64,000 bases of DNA, from contig NZ_PYUI01000013.1 in assembly GCF_003097355.1 (NCBI RefSeq), positions 1-64,000 of the forward strand, read 5' to 3'. Below the pieces are notes generated by a model. The model did no database searches. It had not been told where the DNA came from and saw only the letters and a program-made list of their open reading frames with translations. Of the stretch, positions 51,165-59,423 are shown piece after piece. The position numbers and the translations under genes are program-made. The stretch is from Arthrobacter sp. H-02-3 (lineage in GTDB: Bacteria > Actinomycetota > Actinomycetes > Actinomycetales > Micrococcaceae). Every line of letters begins with the position of its first letter. Positions within the stretch are counted from its first letter, which is position 1.

Positions 51165-51842
51165 GTGCCTAAATTTGTCGACGCCGTAATCCGGCGCCAG
51201 GAAGTAGTAGACGCAGTCTTCAGGATCATTGCTACGGATGGTCTTGAGCGGGCCTCCCTGCGCGAAGTTGCCGACGAAGCGCAGCTGGCCGTCGGCTCGG
51301 TGCGGCACTATTTCGCCAGCAGTGACGAGCTGTTGTCCCACGCGTTCGCCATTGTGGTGGACCGGATTCTTGGCCGCCTTGCCGCCGCGGACGCCCGGGT
51401 GGGAGAACTGCCGCCCGGCTCGGCCGAGCACCACAACGCCGTAGCCGCGCTGCTGGATGAGTTTCTTCCGCTGGACGAGGAACGGGCCGTCGACGCATGC
51501 GTGTGGATGGCCTTCAAGAACGCCGCCCGGACCCGGCCGTTCCTGGCCGCCGAGGCCGACCGCAGCCATCGTGCCGTGGCCGCAATAGTCGGCGGCCTCA
51601 TCCTCGGCCTGGCCGCCGGGGCAAATGGCCGCGACAGTGACGACGCCGCGGCCGGGATGGACCAGCAGGTGCTCGTCACTGAAGCCGAGCTGCTGCTGGC
51701 CGTCCTGGACGGGCTGACGATGCACGCCCTCCTGCAGCCGGAGTGGATGACGGCCCGCATGTGCAAGGATGTGCTGGAGGCCCATCTCGAGGGCCTGAGC
51801 CGCCGGATGGCGGACCGGGCCCCAGCCGTTAACGTGCACTAA
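51165..51842 (+). CDS. TetR-family transcriptional regulator
   Basis: The 225-residue regulator has an N-terminal TetR helix-turn-helix (RQEVVDAVFRIIATDGLERA then SLREVADEAQLAVGSVRHYF, residues 11-50) and a helical C-terminal ligand domain. The C-terminal features ALLDEFLPLDEER and the KNAARTRPFL segment resemble the BetI-like subgroup. The start is GTG 51165, preceded 6 nt upstream by an A-rich TAAAAA. Its target is unknown; the next gene follows after 48 bp on the same strand. Confidence 0.9.
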   Translation: MPKFVDAVIRRQEVVDAVFRIIATDGLERASLREVADEAQLAVGSVRHYFASSDELLSHAFAIVVDRILGRLAAADARVGELPPGSAEHHNAVAALLDEFLPLDEERAVDACVWMAFKNAARTRPFLAAEADRSHRAVAAIVGGLILGLAAGANGRDSDDAAAGMDQQVLVTEAELLLAVLDGLTMHALLQPEWMTARMCKDVLEAHLEGLSRRMADRAPAVNVH

Positions 51843-51890
51843 CAACAGGAATAGACTGAGATAGTACGTCTTGCCAAGGGAGGCAATTGG

Positions 51891-52502
51891 ATGCACCACA
51901 CCGGCGGACCGGGCTGGCGGATCACCATGGATACATCTGGTCCCATGCTCATTGCCCTCTACGTTCGTGACGCCGCCGGACTGGACACCGCGGGGCATCC
52001 GGCACTGTGTCACGTGGCGCCGAAGATCCGAGCCTCGGACCATACACACCTGATCGCAGAGGTGGGAGGCACGGCCGTGCTCAAGACCGAGTGGGAGGCT
52101 TGGTGGGAGCAGCTGCTGAAGGCCCACCCGGAAATGTCGCCCGAGCTCACCCCGCCGGGCTTCGGGTCGTTCAGCAATTCACCGGCGCTTCGCCGCGTGC
52201 TGCAGGCGCACTTCGGCGCCGCGCTGACGTGGGCCCGGGAACGCCGCGCGGAATACCTGGCCCTGGAAGCGGAGCGCGAATCCAACAGCAACAATGAGCT
52301 CCTGGCCGACATGGTGGAGGACCGGTTGCTGGAAGTGGGCCGCCCGGCCCGGGATTTCAGCCTGACGATCATCGAACTCCCGCTGGCGGAGCCGCGGGCC
52401 TGGTACCTCGAGCCGGACAAGATTCTCATGAGCCAGGAGCTTTTGTCCGAGCCGGAACTGTTCCGCAGCTATGTCCAGCCGGTGGTCGATCTCCTCGTGT
52501 GA
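51891..52502 (+). CDS. Conserved-looking protein of unknown function
   Basis: The 203-residue soluble protein has no signal or TM segment. AGGGAGG at about 51877 sets ATG 51891; an in-frame ATG at 51927 (MDTSGPMLIALYV) is also possible. It is mixed alpha/beta with a Trp-rich TEWEAWWEQLL segment and ends in ELPLAEPRAWYLEPDKILMS. I do not recognise the family. It follows the TetR gene and converges with the lysozyme-like gene with 15 bp between stops. Confidence 0.75.
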   Translation: MHHTGGPGWRITMDTSGPMLIALYVRDAAGLDTAGHPALCHVAPKIRASDHTHLIAEVGGTAVLKTEWEAWWEQLLKAHPEMSPELTPPGFGSFSNSPALRRVLQAHFGAALTWARERRAEYLALEAERESNSNNELLADMVEDRLLEVGRPARDFSLTIIELPLAEPRAWYLEPDKILMSQELLSEPELFRSYVQPVVDLLV

Positions 52503-52517
52503 GCCGGTCGCCCGCCG

Positions 52518-53369
52518 CTAGCTGGCGGGCGCGTCGGCGACGGTCACCCGGACCTGCCCGGCCGGGACCTGCGCCGGCTGCCAGCCATCGCGGGACTTCC
52601 GGTTCCATGCGCGGCCGTCCACCTCGACACTGGTGATGGACAGCGCTTTGGCGTTGGCCACGGCCCATTGGGCTATAGTCCAGGCCTGGGTGCCGTCGGC
52701 CTCCACGATCAAGATCCGGCCGTCCGTCGACGTCGGCACGTCACCGAGCGCCGCCGTCAGCTTTGCGGTGACGGCGGCCGGATCCCCGGCGGTGTCGGGA
52801 GACCGCAGCGAACAGTCCAGGCCGGCGGGCGTCTGGCCGCTCAGTGCCGAGGCGAACGCGCGGGCCATCCCCTCATGCTGGGCGTAGGCACCCGGGTAGG
52901 CCGAGTGCTGGACTTGCTGGGCGGCGTCGGTGATGTCCAGCGATTGGTAGCCGGAGATCTCCACGAGCGCATCGTAGAACGCATTGCTGGCGTGGTATGG
53001 GTCCATCACCTGCGCCGTGGTGCCCCAGCCCTGGGACGGCCGCTGCTGGAAGAGCCCCCGTGAGTCGGGGCCGGCTTGGTCGCCGTGGCCGATGTTGCGC
53101 AGCTTGGATTCCTGCATGGAGGTGGCCAGCGCGATGCTGGCGGCGCGGGCAGGAAGCCCGCGCCGGACCGCCACAGCCGTGATGAGGGAGGCGTTGGCCG
53201 CCTGATCGGTGGCGAGGTCATCGCCTCCGCTGCCCACCGCCGTGCAGCGTTCGGTGATCAGCGTTTCCGAACGCTGCAGGAACGCCACCGCGGTGTAGAT
53301 TGCTCCTGCAACCATCGCAAGGGTCAGCAGAAGGACGATCCGGCGTCGCCAGCTCCCACGTCGTGCCAC
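52518..53369 (-). CDS. Lysozyme-like (SLT-fold) exported protein
   Basis: The 283-residue protein has a basic start and one TM helix (IVLLLTLAMVAGAIYTAVAF, 11-30), then an exported helical region. ATSMQESKLRN (82-92) with Glu87 and GPDSRGLFQQRPSQGWG (part) match the lytic-transglycosylase/lysozyme core, with Glu87 as the candidate acid. Cys42 and later Cys may pair. It probably acts on or binds peptidoglycan. The C-terminal about 80 residues are a second small domain of unknown role. The start is GTG 53369. It follows dapD after 108 bp on the same strand. Confidence 0.82.
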   Translation of the reverse strand: MARRGSWRRRIVLLLTLAMVAGAIYTAVAFLQRSETLITERCTAVGSGGDDLATDQAANASLITAVAVRRGLPARAASIALATSMQESKLRNIGHGDQAGPDSRGLFQQRPSQGWGTTAQVMDPYHASNAFYDALVEISGYQSLDITDAAQQVQHSAYPGAYAQHEGMARAFASALSGQTPAGLDCSLRSPDTAGDPAAVTAKLTAALGDVPTSTDGRILIVEADGTQAWTIAQWAVANAKALSITSVEVDGRAWNRKSRDGWQPAQVPAGQVRVTVADAPAS

Positions 53370-53477
53370 GAAACTTACTCCCTCAGGCCCTAGCGGGCTG
53401 CGTCATCGGCTGCTTCATCGACGGGCGCCCCGCCGGAGCGGCCTTCACCGCCCGCCATACCGTACCAGCCGGTCCGG

Positions 53478-54500
53478 TCAGTTGGCGTGCAGGTCCGCGT
53501 TGAGCTCCACGGTCTGGCCCTTGCGGGGGAGCGCCTCGACGGCGCCGGTGGTCGAATTGCGGCGGAAGAGCAGGTTCGGAACCCCCGAAAGCTCTACGGC
53601 CTTGACTACCCGGCTCGTGTCCTCGCCTTCGGCATCCCGGGGGCTAATGACTCGCACGCGCGTCCCGGCGGTGACGTAAAGGCCTGCCTCCACCACGGAG
53701 TCGTCGCCCAGGCTGATGCCCACGCCGGAGTTGGCGCCGAGCAGGACCCGTTCCCCGAGGGCGATCTTTTCCTTGCCGCCGCCGGAAAGGGTGCCCATAA
53801 TCGAGGCACCGCCGCCGACGTCGGACCCGTCACCGGCGACGACGCCGGCCGAGATGCGGCCCTCGACCATCGAGGTGCCCAGGGTTCCGGCATTGAAGTT
53901 CACGAAGCCCTCGTGCATGACCGTCGTGCCTTCGGCGAGGTGCGCGCCGAGCCGGACACGGCCGGCGTCGGCGATCCGGACGCCGGAGGGGACCACGTAG
54001 TCCACCATGCGGGGGAACTTGTCCACGCCGAAGACGGTGACGGCGCCGCGCTTGCGAAGGCGTGCCCGGGTGAGCTCGAAGTCCTCGACGGCCGCGGGAC
54101 CGAAGTTGGTCCACACCACGTTGGGGAGCTTGCCGAAGATGCCCTCAAGGTTGATGCTGTTGGGCTGGACCAGCCGGTGCGAGAGCAGGTGCAGGCGGAG
54201 GTATGCGTCCGCGGTGTCAGCCGGTGCCTCGTCCAGGTGGATCTGGGCGAAGACGACCTTTTGCTCGGTGCCGCGGTCCGGGTCGGTGCCGTTGGCCGCG
54301 ATATCGATCAGCGACTGGTCCGCATTGGCCACGTCACGCAGGCTCGGCGCCGCGACTCCCAGCGCCGGAGCCGGAAACCACACGTCCAACACGGTGGCTT
54401 CACCATTGCGGGTGGATACGGTGGCCAATCCGAAGCCATGGGCAGAACGGGCGTCAGAGCGGGCGTCGGCGGGCACAGCGGAAGAAGCAGTTTCAGTCAT
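53478..54500 (-). CDS. dapD: 2,3,4,5-Tetrahydropyridine-2,6-dicarboxylate N-succinyltransferase
   Basis: DapD adds a succinyl group from succinyl-CoA to tetrahydrodipicolinate in DAP/lysine synthesis. The 340-residue protein is the actinobacterial DapD type: an N-terminal domain (about 1-170) followed by hexapeptide repeats ([20 protein letters not shown] and [19 protein letters not shown], in part) forming a left-handed beta-helix. A TAGACT box lies 6 nt before ATG 54500, so a leaderless transcript is predicted. It is divergent from dapE across 140 bp with a strong palindrome. Confidence 0.95.
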   Translation of the reverse strand: MTETASSAVPADARSDARSAHGFGLATVSTRNGEATVLDVWFPAPALGVAAPSLRDVANADQSLIDIAANGTDPDRGTEQKVVFAQIHLDEAPADTADAYLRLHLLSHRLVQPNSINLEGIFGKLPNVVWTNFGPAAVEDFELTRARLRKRGAVTVFGVDKFPRMVDYVVPSGVRIADAGRVRLGAHLAEGTTVMHEGFVNFNAGTLGTSMVEGRISAGVVAGDGSDVGGGASIMGTLSGGGKEKIALGERVLLGANSGVGISLGDDSVVEAGLYVTAGTRVRVISPRDAEGEDTSRVVKAVELSGVPNLLFRRNSTTGAVEALPRKGQTVELNADLHAN

Positions 54501-54506
54501 GGCCCA

Positions 54507-54512
54507 AGTCTA
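54507..54512 (-). promoter_or_regulatory. -10 element TAGACT for dapD (predicted leaderless)
   Basis: On the minus strand TAGACT is followed by 6 nt and the dapD ATG at 54500. Confidence 0.55.
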
Positions 54513-54553
54513 ACGAGAGCGTCCTTGCGCGCTGAAACGTGAGTCGCCCAAGT

Positions 54554-54604
54554 GACCCGCGGCAGGGGCCGTTGTGACGCCTGAAACGGCCCCTGCTGCG
54601 GGTC
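54554..54604. promoter_or_regulatory. 20-bp-arm palindrome between divergent dapD and dapE
   Basis: GACCCGC-G-GCAGGGGCCGTT (54554-54573) pairs with AACGGCCCCTGC-T-GCGGGTC (54585-54604), 19 of 20 positions Watson-Crick, with an 11-nt loop. If both flanking transcripts start at their start codons, it lies outside both mRNAs and is more likely an operator or DNA structure than a terminator. Confidence 0.6.
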
Positions 54605-54628
54605 AGTCGGGAGAGGCAGGCGAGCAGA

Positions 54629-54634
54629 TAAAGT
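54629..54634 (+). promoter_or_regulatory. -10 element TAAAGT for dapE (predicted leaderless)
   Basis: TAAAGT ends 6 nt before GTG 54641. No Shine-Dalgarno is present. Confidence 0.5.
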
Positions 54635-54640
54635 GGGACG

Positions 54641-55807
54641 GTGACCCCGACGAACCACCGCACCCCTGCCAGCGCCCTTGACCGCAGTTCAGGGCATCCT
54701 CCTGTCCACTTGGACCTCCGCCAGGATGTCGCCCTGCTCACGGCCGCCCTGATCGACATCAACAGCGTCTCCGGCAACGAAATGGTGCTGGCCGACGCCG
54801 TGGAGCGTGCCCTCGGGCTGCTGCCGCAGTTGGAGCTGGTCCGCGACGGCGATTCGATCATCGCCCGCACCAACCTCGGCCGCGCCGAGCGCGTGATCCT
54901 GGCGGGGCACCTGGACACCGTGCCGCTGCCCATCACGGAGGGCTCGCTTGGGACCGTGCCGGCGTACTGGCCTTCAGGGGCGCCGGGGGAGGGCATCCTC
55001 TACGGCCGCGGCGCCACCGACATGAAGGGCGGCGTCGCTGTGCAGCTGGCGCTTGCGGCCACCATGTTCGACGCCGGCGCGGAGCCGGACAAGGACGTCA
55101 CGTTCGTCTTCTACGACCACGAGGAAGTCGAGGCAGTGAAGAGCGGCCTCGGCCGGCTGGTGCGCAATCACGGGTCCCTGCTCGGCGGTGACTTCGCGAT
55201 CCTGCTCGAGCCGACCGACGGCACGGTGGAAGGCGGCTGCAACGGCACGATGCGCTTCGAGGCGACCACACTCGGGGAGGCCGCCCACTCGGCCCGGGCC
55301 TGGATGGGCAGCAACGCCATCCACGCGGCCGCCCCGATCCTGGCCCGGCTGGCGGCGTACGAGCCGCAGACCGTGACGGTCGACGGCCTCGACTACCGGG
55401 AAAGCCTCAACGCCGTGAAGATTCACGGCGGCACGGCCGGAAACGTCATCCCGGACAAGTGCGTCGTGGAAATTAACTACCGTTTCGCCCCGGACAAGAC
55501 CCCGGACGGGGCCGAGGCCGTGGTGCGGGAGCTGCTGGACGGATTCGACGTCGTTCGCACCGACAGCGCTGCCGGGGCGCGGCCGGGACTGAACCACCCG
55601 GCCGCCGCGTCCTTCGTGGCCGCCGTCGGCGCGGAACCGAAGCCCAAGTACGGCTGGACCGACGTCGCACGGTTCAGCGAGCTGGGCATCCCGGCGGTGA
55701 ACTTCGGGCCCGGCGATGCTCGGCTGGCGCACAAGGACAACGAGCACGTCGAGGCGGACGCCATCCGGGAATGCCTGCGGGCGCTGCGGACCTGGCTCAG
55801 CGCCTAA
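54641..55807 (+). CDS. dapE: Succinyl-diaminopimelate desuccinylase
   Basis: DapE, a dinuclear-zinc M20 peptidase-family enzyme, frees L,L-DAP from succinyl-DAP. The 388-residue protein has GHLDTVP (89-95) with His90 and catalytic Asp92, Asp127 bridging zinc in GRGATDMKGG, and DHEEVEA with Glu161 (general base) and Glu162. A dimerisation domain (about 200-310) follows, then the C-terminal His in AHKDNEHVEAD. The start GTG 54641 gives an N-terminus about 20 residues longer than usual. A bidirectional terminator follows. Confidence 0.94.
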   Translation: MTPTNHRTPASALDRSSGHPPVHLDLRQDVALLTAALIDINSVSGNEMVLADAVERALGLLPQLELVRDGDSIIARTNLGRAERVILAGHLDTVPLPITEGSLGTVPAYWPSGAPGEGILYGRGATDMKGGVAVQLALAATMFDAGAEPDKDVTFVFYDHEEVEAVKSGLGRLVRNHGSLLGGDFAILLEPTDGTVEGGCNGTMRFEATTLGEAAHSARAWMGSNAIHAAAPILARLAAYEPQTVTVDGLDYRESLNAVKIHGGTAGNVIPDKCVVEINYRFAPDKTPDGAEAVVRELLDGFDVVRTDSAAGARPGLNHPAAASFVAAVGAEPKPKYGWTDVARFSELGIPAVNFGPGDARLAHKDNEHVEADAIRECLRALRTWLSA

Positions 55808-55865
55808 CCGCACAGCGCAACGCGCGCACGCGGCGGAGCACGCGGACCGCGCACGTCAGGACGCA

Positions 55866-55902
55866 GAAAAGGTCCGGAACCCGTGGGGTTCCGGACCTTT
55901 TC
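55866..55902. terminator. Perfect 17-bp bidirectional terminator between dapE and gluD
   Basis: GAAAAGGTCCGGAACCC (55866-55882) pairs exactly with GGGTTCCGGACCTTTTC (55886-55902), loop GTG. A-run and T-run flanks make it effective for both convergent units. Confidence 0.92.
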
Positions 55903-55916
55903 AGCGTCTAAAGGCC

Positions 55917-56750
55917 TTACTTGGTCGGGATCCCGGCGACCGGGACGTGTGCCACGCCGCCGGCGGCACGCTTGGAGCCGCGGCGTTCGAGCCAGATGGC
56001 CAGGCGGGAGACCGCAAGGTCGATCGCGATGTAGATGGCCGCGGCGACGAAGAACACCGGGAACAGGTACTGCGGGCCGAGGAAGTCGGCCATGACCTGC
56101 ACGGCCCGGAGCAGCTCGCCGTAGGCGACGATGTAGCCCAGCGAGGTGTCCTTGAGCAGCACCACGAGCTGCGCGACCAGCGAGGGCAGCATGCGGCGGA
56201 TGGCCTGCGGCAGCTCGATGGTCAGCCGGGACTGGAAACTGGTCAGGCCGATCGCCAGGCCGGCCTCGCGCTGGCCCTTGGGCAGCGACTGGATGCCGGC
56301 GCGGATGATCTCGGCAAAAATTGCGGAGTTGTACAGGACCAGGCCGGCCACGACTGCGACGAACGAGCTCGTGGCAAAGACGAGCAGAACGAACAGCATC
56401 ATGAGCACCACGGGCATGCCCCGCAGGAATTCCAGCACCACCCTGATGGGCATCCGCACCCAGGCGTTGTCCGAGATGCGCAGCAGGCACACGAGCAGGC
56501 CCAGCGGGAAGGCAATGACGGCCGCCACGGCCGCGGCGGCGAGCGTCGCGCCGATGCCGTTGCCGATCAGCACCCAGACATCGGGAATCTGGAAGACCGC
56601 CCAGCGTTTGGGGTCGAAGATTCCCTGCTGGGCCAGGGTCATGACCGCCAGGACGAGGAGGCCGCCGATCACGATGACGCCGATGATCGAGCCGATCAGC
56701 GAAATCCGGCGGGCTTTGGGGCCGGGGACGTCGTAGAGAACAGAGCTCAT
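55917..56750 (-). CDS. gluD: Glutamate-type amino acid ABC transporter permease GluD
   Basis: The 277-residue permease has an N-terminal TM (IGSIIGVIVIGGLLVLAVM) and a HisM-type membrane domain with about five helices and the EAA loop GQREAGLAIGLTSFQSRLTI (part, near 160-179). The FLRGMPVVLMMLFVLL segment corresponds to the conserved RGTPxxVQL block. The C-terminus has a basic amphipathic RLAIWLERRGSKR. It pairs with GluC to form the channel. It overlaps gluC by 4 bp and ends before the bidirectional terminator. Confidence 0.93.
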   Translation of the reverse strand: MSSVLYDVPGPKARRISLIGSIIGVIVIGGLLVLAVMTLAQQGIFDPKRWAVFQIPDVWVLIGNGIGATLAAAAVAAVIAFPLGLLVCLLRISDNAWVRMPIRVVLEFLRGMPVVLMMLFVLLVFATSSFVAVVAGLVLYNSAIFAEIIRAGIQSLPKGQREAGLAIGLTSFQSRLTIELPQAIRRMLPSLVAQLVVLLKDTSLGYIVAYGELLRAVQVMADFLGPQYLFPVFFVAAAIYIAIDLAVSRLAIWLERRGSKRAAGGVAHVPVAGIPTK

Positions 56751-57397
56751 CGCGCGATTGCCACCTTTCGTTCAACGAAGTTGGCGAGGAAGCCAAGCGG
56801 GACGGTTATCAGCAGGTAGAAGAATGCGATGCCGACCAGGACCCACACGACGGCGTCGCCGTTGGCGTTGGCCAGCTGCTTGCCGTAGCCGAAGAGTTCC
56901 AGTACATAGAACGCGCCTGCAACGGAGGAGTTCTTGACCAAAGCGATCAGGATGTTGATCAGCGGCGGGATCACGGTGCGCAGGGCTTGGGGGAGGATGA
57001 TGAGGGTGAGCACCTGGCTGAACTTCATGCCGATGCTGCGGGCCGCTTCGGCCTGGCCCACCGGGACGCTGTTGACGCCGGACCGCACGGCCTCGGCAAT
57101 GAAGGCCGAGGTGTAGGCGCTCAGGGCGATGATGGCGGCGACCTCGAACTGTTGGAACGTGATGCCGAGGCGGGGCAGGACCACTGCCGCGAAAAAGAAT
57201 GCAATGGTCAGCGGGGTGTTCCGGACGATCTCGACGTACACCATGCTGAAGCCGCGCAGCGCGGCGACGGGAGAGACTCGGGCCGCCGCGAGCACGGTGC
57301 CGACGATCAGGGCAATGATCCCCGAGACCACGGACAGGAAGAGGGTTCTGAGAAAACCGTCCCAATACTGGGGGAGGTTTTCAATGATGACGTCCAT
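56747..57397 (-). CDS. gluC: Glutamate-type amino acid ABC transporter permease GluC
   Basis: From ATG 57397 the 216-residue permease has about five TM helices, the IVRNTPLTIAFFFAAVVLP block and the EAA loop VGQAEAARSIGMKFSQVLTL (part). A longer frame starts upstream, but ATG 57397 is preceded by AAGGAA and gives the normal family start before TM1. It overlaps gluD by 4 bp. A long stem-loop at 57443-57490 separates it from gluB. Confidence 0.93.
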   Translation of the reverse strand: MDVIIENLPQYWDGFLRTLFLSVVSGIIALIVGTVLAAARVSPVAALRGFSMVYVEIVRNTPLTIAFFFAAVVLPRLGITFQQFEVAAIIALSAYTSAFIAEAVRSGVNSVPVGQAEAARSIGMKFSQVLTLIILPQALRTVIPPLINILIALVKNSSVAGAFYVLELFGYGKQLANANGDAVVWVLVGIAFFYLLITVPLGFLANFVERKVAIAR

Positions 57398-57442
57398 AAG
57401 TTCCTTCAGCTGCGTTGACGGGATTCCAAGCGAAAGACGGCA

Positions 57443-57490
57443 GTGGCGGCCGCCGGGCTGCGGGGTAACCGCGGGCCCGGCAGCCGCCAC
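57443..57490 (-). terminator. Long stem-loop between gluB and gluC
   Basis: GTGGCGGC (57443-57450) pairs with GCCGCCAC (57483-57490), GCCGGGC with GCCCGGC inside, and a short GCGG/CCGC at the tip. As in the peptide systems, it follows the binding-protein gene and may lower expression of the permeases. Confidence 0.65.
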
Positions 57491-57496
57491 AGTCGG

Positions 57497-58381
57497 CTAG
57501 TAGCGGTCGATCGTGGGAAGCTCGGGCGCGGTCTTGATGACGGTGCCGGCGGTGTCTTCCCAGGCCTTCTTGTAGGACCCGTCCTTGGCGAAGGCTTCCA
57601 GCTGGTCGTTGATCCACATGCGGAAGGCCGTGTCGTCCTTCTTCAGGCCGATGCCGTACGGCTCCTTGGTGAAGGTCTGGTCGGAGGCCAGCTTGAAGGC
57701 ATCCGGTTCCTTGGATACAAACCCGGCCAGAATGACGTTGTCCGTGGTGACGGCTTCAACCTGGTGGTTGCGCAGCGGCTCAAGGCAGGCGGAGTAAGTC
57801 GCGGCAGGAACCAGGACTGCTCCGTACTTTTCCACGATCGTGGCGGCCGGGGTGGATCCGGTCACGGAGCAGACGTTCTTGCCCTTGAGGTCCTCGGGCT
57901 TGGTGATGGAGTTGTTGTCCTTGTTCACCATGAGGGCCTGGCCGGCCTCGTAGTACGGGCCGGCGAAGTCAACTTGGGTCTTGCGCTTGTCGTTGATGGT
58001 GTAGGTGGCGACGATCATGTCCACCTTGCCCTGCTTGAGGAACTCCTCGCGGTTGGCGGAGACCGTTTCAACCCACTCGATCTTGTCGGCGGGGATGCCC
58101 AGCTTGGCGGCAATCAGCTTGCCGATTTCGACGTCGAAGCCGACAGGCTTGCCGTCGAGGCCCTTCTGGCCGAACAGCGGCTGGTCGAACTTGGTGCCGA
58201 TGGTGATCTTTCCTGCGGATGAAAGCTTGGCCATGGTGGAATCGGCAGCAAAGCTCGGCTTCTCGGCTACAGGCGGATTGGTGGTAGTGGAGGAGCTGCC
58301 GCCACAGGCGCTCAGGGTGAGCGCCAGTGCTGCGGATGCGGCAACCAGAAGGGATTTCCTCCGGGTCAAAAATGCCTTCAT
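57497..58381 (-). CDS. gluB: Glutamate-type ABC transporter substrate-binding lipoprotein GluB
   Basis: The 294-residue lipoprotein has a signal peptide with LSAC (Cys26) and the SBP_bac_3 fold: GKITIGTKFDQPLFGQKG, DGKPVGFDVEIGKLIAAKLG (part) and VDMIVATYTINDKRKTQVDF (part). This matches GluB of the corynebacterial glutamate uptake system; glutamate specificity is inferred from that resemblance and the gene order. It lies 63 bp downstream of gluA and is followed by a stem-loop. Confidence 0.93.
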   Translation of the reverse strand: MKAFLTRRKSLLVAASAALALTLSACGGSSSTTTNPPVAEKPSFAADSTMAKLSSAGKITIGTKFDQPLFGQKGLDGKPVGFDVEIGKLIAAKLGIPADKIEWVETVSANREEFLKQGKVDMIVATYTINDKRKTQVDFAGPYYEAGQALMVNKDNNSITKPEDLKGKNVCSVTGSTPAATIVEKYGAVLVPAATYSACLEPLRNHQVEAVTTDNVILAGFVSKEPDAFKLASDQTFTKEPYGIGLKKDDTAFRMWINDQLEAFAKDGSYKKAWEDTAGTVIKTAPELPTIDRY

Positions 58382-58399
58382 GACATTCCTTTCATTGGT

Positions 58400-58419
58400 C
58401 GGCCGCCTTCCGGCGGCCG
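58400..58419 (-). terminator. Hairpin in the gluA-gluB gap
   Basis: CGGCCGCC (58400-58407) pairs with GGCGGCCG (58412-58419) across TTCC. It lies 19 bp before gluB and could be an mRNA processing or stabilising stem rather than a full terminator. Confidence 0.5.
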
Positions 58420-58444
58420 GGGTGCGAACTCGCGAGCGATGAAC

Positions 58445-59200
58445 TCAGTGCGTCAGAAGTTTGGACAGGAAGTCTTTGGCCCGGCTGCTCTTGGGGTTGG
58501 TGAAGAATTCCTCGGGGGTCGCGTCCTCGACGATCTGGCCGTCGGCCATGAACACGACGCGGTCGGCAGCCTTGCGGGCGAAGCCCATCTCGTGGGTGAC
58601 CACGATCATCGTCATGCCCTCCTTGGCGAGCTGGACCATGACGTCCAGGACCTCGTTGATCATTTCCGGGTCGAGGGCGGAGGTGGGCTCATCGAAGAGC
58701 ATCACCTTCGGCTTCATCGCCAGGGCGCGGGCGATGGCAACACGCTGCTGCTGCCCGCCGGAGAGCTGAGCGGGAAGTTTGGGGGCCTGATGCCCGACGC
58801 CGACCCGCTCCAGCAGTGCCATGGCGTCTTTGTCGGCCTCAGCCTTGGAAACGCCCTTGACCTTGATGGGGCCGAGGGTGACGTTTTCCAAGATGGTCTT
58901 GTGGGCGAACAGGTTGAAGGACTGGAAGACCATGCCGACGTCGGCGCGCAGCTTCGCCAGTTCCTTGCCCTCCGCAGGCAGTTCCTTGCCATCGATCCTG
59001 ATGTCGCCGTCGTCGATTGTCTCAAGGCGATTGATGGCGCGGCAGAGCGTTGACTTGCCGGAACCCGAGGGGCCGATGACAACAACAACCTCACCTTTGC
59101 GGACATTCAGGTTGATGTCCTTCAGGACGTGCAACTGGCCGTAATGCTTGTTCACGGCCTTCAGGGAGACGAGCGCATCGCCGGGCACTTGAGTAGTCAT
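58445..59200 (-). CDS. gluA: Glutamate-type ABC transporter ATPase GluA
   Basis: The 251-residue ATPase has Walker A GPSGSGKS (43-50), signature LSGGQ (146-150), Walker B and D-loop FDEPTSALD (168-176) and a His switch in [10 protein letters not shown]. Polar amino acid importer ATPases have this HEMGFAR motif. It is first in the minus-strand operon gluA-gluB-gluC-gluD. A TAGATT box lies 6 nt before ATG 59200 with no Shine-Dalgarno, so the operon mRNA is probably leaderless. Confidence 0.95.
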   Translation of the reverse strand: MTTQVPGDALVSLKAVNKHYGQLHVLKDINLNVRKGEVVVVIGPSGSGKSTLCRAINRLETIDDGDIRIDGKELPAEGKELAKLRADVGMVFQSFNLFAHKTILENVTLGPIKVKGVSKAEADKDAMALLERVGVGHQAPKLPAQLSGGQQQRVAIARALAMKPKVMLFDEPTSALDPEMINEVLDVMVQLAKEGMTMIVVTHEMGFARKAADRVVFMADGQIVEDATPEEFFTNPKSSRAKDFLSKLLTH

Positions 59201-59206
59201 ATAAAG

Positions 59207-59212
59207 AATCTA
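59207..59212 (-). promoter_or_regulatory. -10 element TAGATT for gluABCD (predicted leaderless)
   Basis: On the minus strand TAGATT is followed by 6 nt and the gluA ATG. Confidence 0.5.
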
Positions 59213-59411
59213 ACGAAGATTGACAAGATATGACGGCAATCACTGAGTTTGGTGCAGATCGTGATTCAAGAGATACCTGTAAGCCCTGGTCCCCGGCGCG
59301 GCCACTGCCCGCTCTCCGGCCGCTGTTTTGCGGCTCTGGGCCGCAGGCGGTCGCAGCCTGCCGCCGGGCGTGGCGCCGCCGCGCCGAAGCCGCGGGCGCG
59401 GTGTTCCGCGC

Positions 59412-59417
59412 TAGCCT
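59412..59417 (+). promoter_or_regulatory. -10 element TAGCCT for the LOG-family gene
   Basis: TAGCCT ends 6 nt before ATG 59424, which selects that start over the in-frame ATG at 59418. Confidence 0.5.
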
Positions 59418-59423
59418 ATGGGC

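Noticed and set aside
54554..54604. Palindrome read as an ordinary terminator
   Set aside because: It lies between divergent genes, upstream of both, so there is no transcript for it to end unless starts are misplaced.
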